NCBI GenBank assembly: GCA_937881255.1 | Contig: CALGFH010000323.1 | Coordinates: 1 to 8,055, forward strand | From: an uncultured Actinomycetes bacterium | Lineage (GTDB): Bacteria > Actinomycetota > CALGFH01 | DNA: 8,055 nt | Reading direction: 5' to 3' | The notes under the pieces: model-generated | The model's database searches: none | What the model was told of the DNA's origin: nothing | The model's input: the letters and a program-made list of their open reading frames with translations, nothing else | Made by a program: the position numbers and the translations under genes | Shown here: one piece after another, positions 5,981 to 8,055 of the stretch | Position numbering within the stretch: position 1 is the stretch's first letter | Layout of the letters: each line of letters starts with the position of its first letter

Positions 5981-5984
5981 TCTG

Positions 5985-8055
5985 ATGAGCCCAGTACGGC
6001 TGCTGGCGCAGGAGGCGAGCGCCGACGTCGAGTTCGGCTCCGGGGAGAACCTGGCCCTGTTCGCCATCATGGCGGTCTGTCTGCTCGCCCTGCTGGTCGC
6101 GTTCGTCCTGGTCAGGCAGGTGCTGGCCGCCGACCAGGGCACCGAGAAGATGCGCGAGATCGCCCGGGCCATCCAGGAGGGCAGCCGCGCCTACCTGAGC
6201 CGGCAGTTCCGCACCCTGGCCGTGTTCGTGGTCCTGCTCTTCTTCCTGCTGCTGCTGCTGGAGGCCGACTCCGGCTCGGTGCGGATCGGCCGCTCGGTCG
6301 CCTTCCTGGTCGGGGCCGTCTTCTCGGCCCTGGCCGGCTACACCGGCATGCAGCTGGCCGTGCGGGCCAACGTGCGGGTCGCGGCCGCGGCCGACCAGGG
6401 CGGGCTGCTCAAGGCCATGCCGATCGCCTTCCGGGCCGGCGGGGTGGCCGGCATGTTCGTGGTCGGCCTTGGCCTGCTCGGCGCCGCCGGGGTGGTCCTC
6501 GTCTTCCAGGGCGACGCGGCCAGCGTGCTGTTCGGCTTCGGCTTCGGGGCCGCCCTGCTGGCCATGTTCATGCGGGTCGGCGGGGGCATCTTCACCAAGG
6601 CCGCCGACGTCGGGGCCGACCTGGTCGGCAAGGTCGAGCAGTCGATCCCCGAGGACGACCCCCGCAACGCGGCCGTGATCGCCGACAACGTCGGCGACAA
6701 CGTCGGCGACTGCGCCGGGATGGCCGCCGACCTGTTCGAGTCCTTCGAGGTGACGCTGGTCGCGGCCATCGTCCTCGGCCTGGCCGCCTTCCCGGACCGG
6801 CCGGCCGTGGGCCTGCTGTTCCCCCTGATCGTCCAGGCCATCGGGATCGTCTCCTCGATCGCCGGGATCTACCTGGTCCGGCCGCGCTCGGAGACCGAGA
6901 GCGGCATGCGGACCATCAACCGCGGGTTCTTCGCCTCGGCGGGCATCTCGCTGGTGCTGGTCGCGGTCGCCTCGATCGTCTACGTGGAGGACTGGCGGCC
7001 GGTGGCCGCGGTCGCCCTTGGGCTCGCGCTGTCCACCGTGATCCAGCTGATGACCTCCTACTACACCGCCACCGAGTACAAGCCGGTGCGGGAGATCGCC
7101 GAGGCCTCGGAGACCGGCCCGGCCACCACCATCCTGTCCGGCTTCTCCACCGGCCTGGAGGCCTCGGTCTACGCCATCCTGGCCATCGTCGGGGCGATCG
7201 TCGGGGCCGTGATCATCGGCAGCGGCGAGGGCCTCGACTTCCAGCTCTACATGATCTCGCTGGCCGGCATGGGCATGCTCACCACCGTCGGCGTGGTCGT
7301 GTCCATGGACACCTTCGGGCCGATCAGCGACAACGCCCAGGGCATCGCCGAGATGTCCGGCGGGGTCGGGCAGCGGGGGTCCGAGGTGCTGACCTCCCTG
7401 GACGCGGTCGGCAACACCACCAAGGCGATCACCAAGGGCGTGGCCATCGCCACCGCCGTGCTGGCCGCGACCAGCCTGTTCGGCTCCTTCCGCCAGGCCC
7501 TGCTCAACGCCGGCCTGCCCCTCGAGGACGTCGACATCCCGATCGAGCAGCCCGGCGTGCTGGTCGGCCTGCTGATCGGCGGGGCGGTGGCCTTCATGTT
7601 CTCGGCCCAGGCCATCCGGGCCGTCGGCCGGGCCGCCGGCCGGGTGGTGTTCGAGGTCCGCAAGCAGTTCCGCGAGCACCCCGGGATCATGACCTACGAC
7701 GAGCGTCCCGACTACGGCGCCGTGGTCGACATCTGCACCCGGGACTCGCTGCGCGAGCTGCTGACCCCGGGCCTGCTGGCCGTGCTGGCCCCGATCGCCA
7801 CCGGGTTCCTGTTCGGGTCGGCCGCCCTCGGCGCCTACCTGGCCGGGGCGATCCTCACCGGGCAGCTGCTGGCGGTCATGCTGTCGGTATCCGGCGGCGC
7901 CTGGGACAACGCCAAGAAGTTCGTCGAGGACGGCCACCACGGCGGCAAGAACTCCGAGCCCCACAAGGCGACCGTGATCGGCGACACCGTCGGCGACCCC
8001 TTCAAGGACACCGCCGGCCCGGCCCTCAACCCCCTGATCAAGGTGATGAACCTGG
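5985..8055 (+). CDS. hppA: K+-independent H+-translocating membrane pyrophosphatase (3' partial)
   Basis: 690 residues are visible and the frame runs off the window; the family is usually about 670-800 residues, so only the last membrane segment or so is missing. The enzyme hydrolyses pyrophosphate and pumps protons across the membrane. Signature parts: first helices at about 22-43 and 78-93, EGSRAYLSRQ (65-74), the substrate site DVGADLVGKVE (208-218), IPEDDPRN (221-228), DNVGDNVGDCAGMAADLFE (234-252), SDNAQGIAEM in the middle, GNTTKAIT (476-483), and near the end GGAWDNAKKFVEDG (637-650) and GDTVGDPFKDTAGP (666-679). The Lys/Thr pair K480 and T483 marks the K+-independent class; the K+-dependent class has Ala and Gly/Ala there. 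ATG 5985 has a strong Shine-Dalgarno. It follows the bldG/anti-sigma pair on the same strand, the same order as in Streptomyces as I recall, but has its own probable promoter and leader. Confidence 0.96.
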   Translation, partial: MSPVRLLAQEASADVEFGSGENLALFAIMAVCLLALLVAFVLVRQVLAADQGTEKMREIARAIQEGSRAYLSRQFRTLAVFVVLLFFLLLLLEADSGSVRIGRSVAFLVGAVFSALAGYTGMQLAVRANVRVAAAADQGGLLKAMPIAFRAGGVAGMFVVGLGLLGAAGVVLVFQGDAASVLFGFGFGAALLAMFMRVGGGIFTKAADVGADLVGKVEQSIPEDDPRNAAVIADNVGDNVGDCAGMAADLFESFEVTLVAAIVLGLAAFPDRPAVGLLFPLIVQAIGIVSSIAGIYLVRPRSETESGMRTINRGFFASAGISLVLVAVASIVYVEDWRPVAAVALGLALSTVIQLMTSYYTATEYKPVREIAEASETGPATTILSGFSTGLEASVYAILAIVGAIVGAVIIGSGEGLDFQLYMISLAGMGMLTTVGVVVSMDTFGPISDNAQGIAEMSGGVGQRGSEVLTSLDAVGNTTKAITKGVAIATAVLAATSLFGSFRQALLNAGLPLEDVDIPIEQPGVLVGLLIGGAVAFMFSAQAIRAVGRAAGRVVFEVRKQFREHPGIMTYDERPDYGAVVDICTRDSLRELLTPGLLAVLAPIATGFLFGSAALGAYLAGAILTGQLLAVMLSVSGGAWDNAKKFVEDGHHGGKNSEPHKATVIGDTVGDPFKDTAGPALNPLIKVMNL

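Noticed and set aside
5900..5990. Fluoride riboswitch before hppA
   Set aside because: CTGATG occurs at the start codon, but the upstream GGCGATG-type core and pseudoknot pairing are not present.
4908..7964. Minus-strand open frame of 1018 codons opposite bldG, the anti-sigma gene and hppA
   Set aside because: Same cause: composition is His/Asp/Gly/Gln-rich, no recognisable domain, and it covers three well-supported genes on the plus strand.

Overview
The window looks like chromosomal DNA from a high-GC actinomycete (Actinomycetota). Codon third positions are almost all G or C, GTG starts are common, and gene order around 3190-8055 matches what I recall of the Streptomyces bldG neighbourhood: a DEAH-box helicase on one side, then bldG, a small anti-sigma-type ATPase, and the membrane pyrophosphatase hppA. 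The lineage below phylum cannot be fixed from the sequence. I see no mobile elements, CRISPR arrays, tRNA or rRNA genes, and no phage genes.

Left half, minus strand (4812 down to 1): a tightly packed block read leftwards. It starts with a putative lipoprotein (4189-4812), overlaps by GTGA into an LCP-family cell-wall ligase (3257-4192), then after 66 bp the MrfA-like DUF1998 helicase (878-3190), which overlaps by ATGA into a LOG/TIGR00725-type nucleotide-binding protein (372-881). After 109 bp comes a small two-helix membrane protein resembling the LapA domain (1-262), cut by the window edge. The first two genes concern the envelope; the next two look like nucleic-acid repair and nucleotide metabolism.

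Right half, plus strand (4932 to 8055): divergent from the left block across a 119-bp intergenic region. It holds a BldG-type STAS anti-sigma-factor antagonist (4932-5276), an RsbW/ApgA-like HATPase anti-sigma protein with degraded ATP-binding motifs (5287-5763), and an almost complete K+-independent H+-translocating pyrophosphatase (5985-beyond 8055). The first two genes form a partner-switching pair. The pyrophosphatase has its own probable promoter and a leader of about 160 nt rich in dyads, including a perfect 20-bp palindrome immediately before its Shine-Dalgarno sequence.

Most of the window is conserved actinobacterial core. No convincing new multi-gene system is visible. The points most worth checking are the hppA leader palindrome, the loss of the canonical N-box Asn and G1 glycines in the anti-sigma protein, and the envelope gene pair lying between bldG and the helicase.
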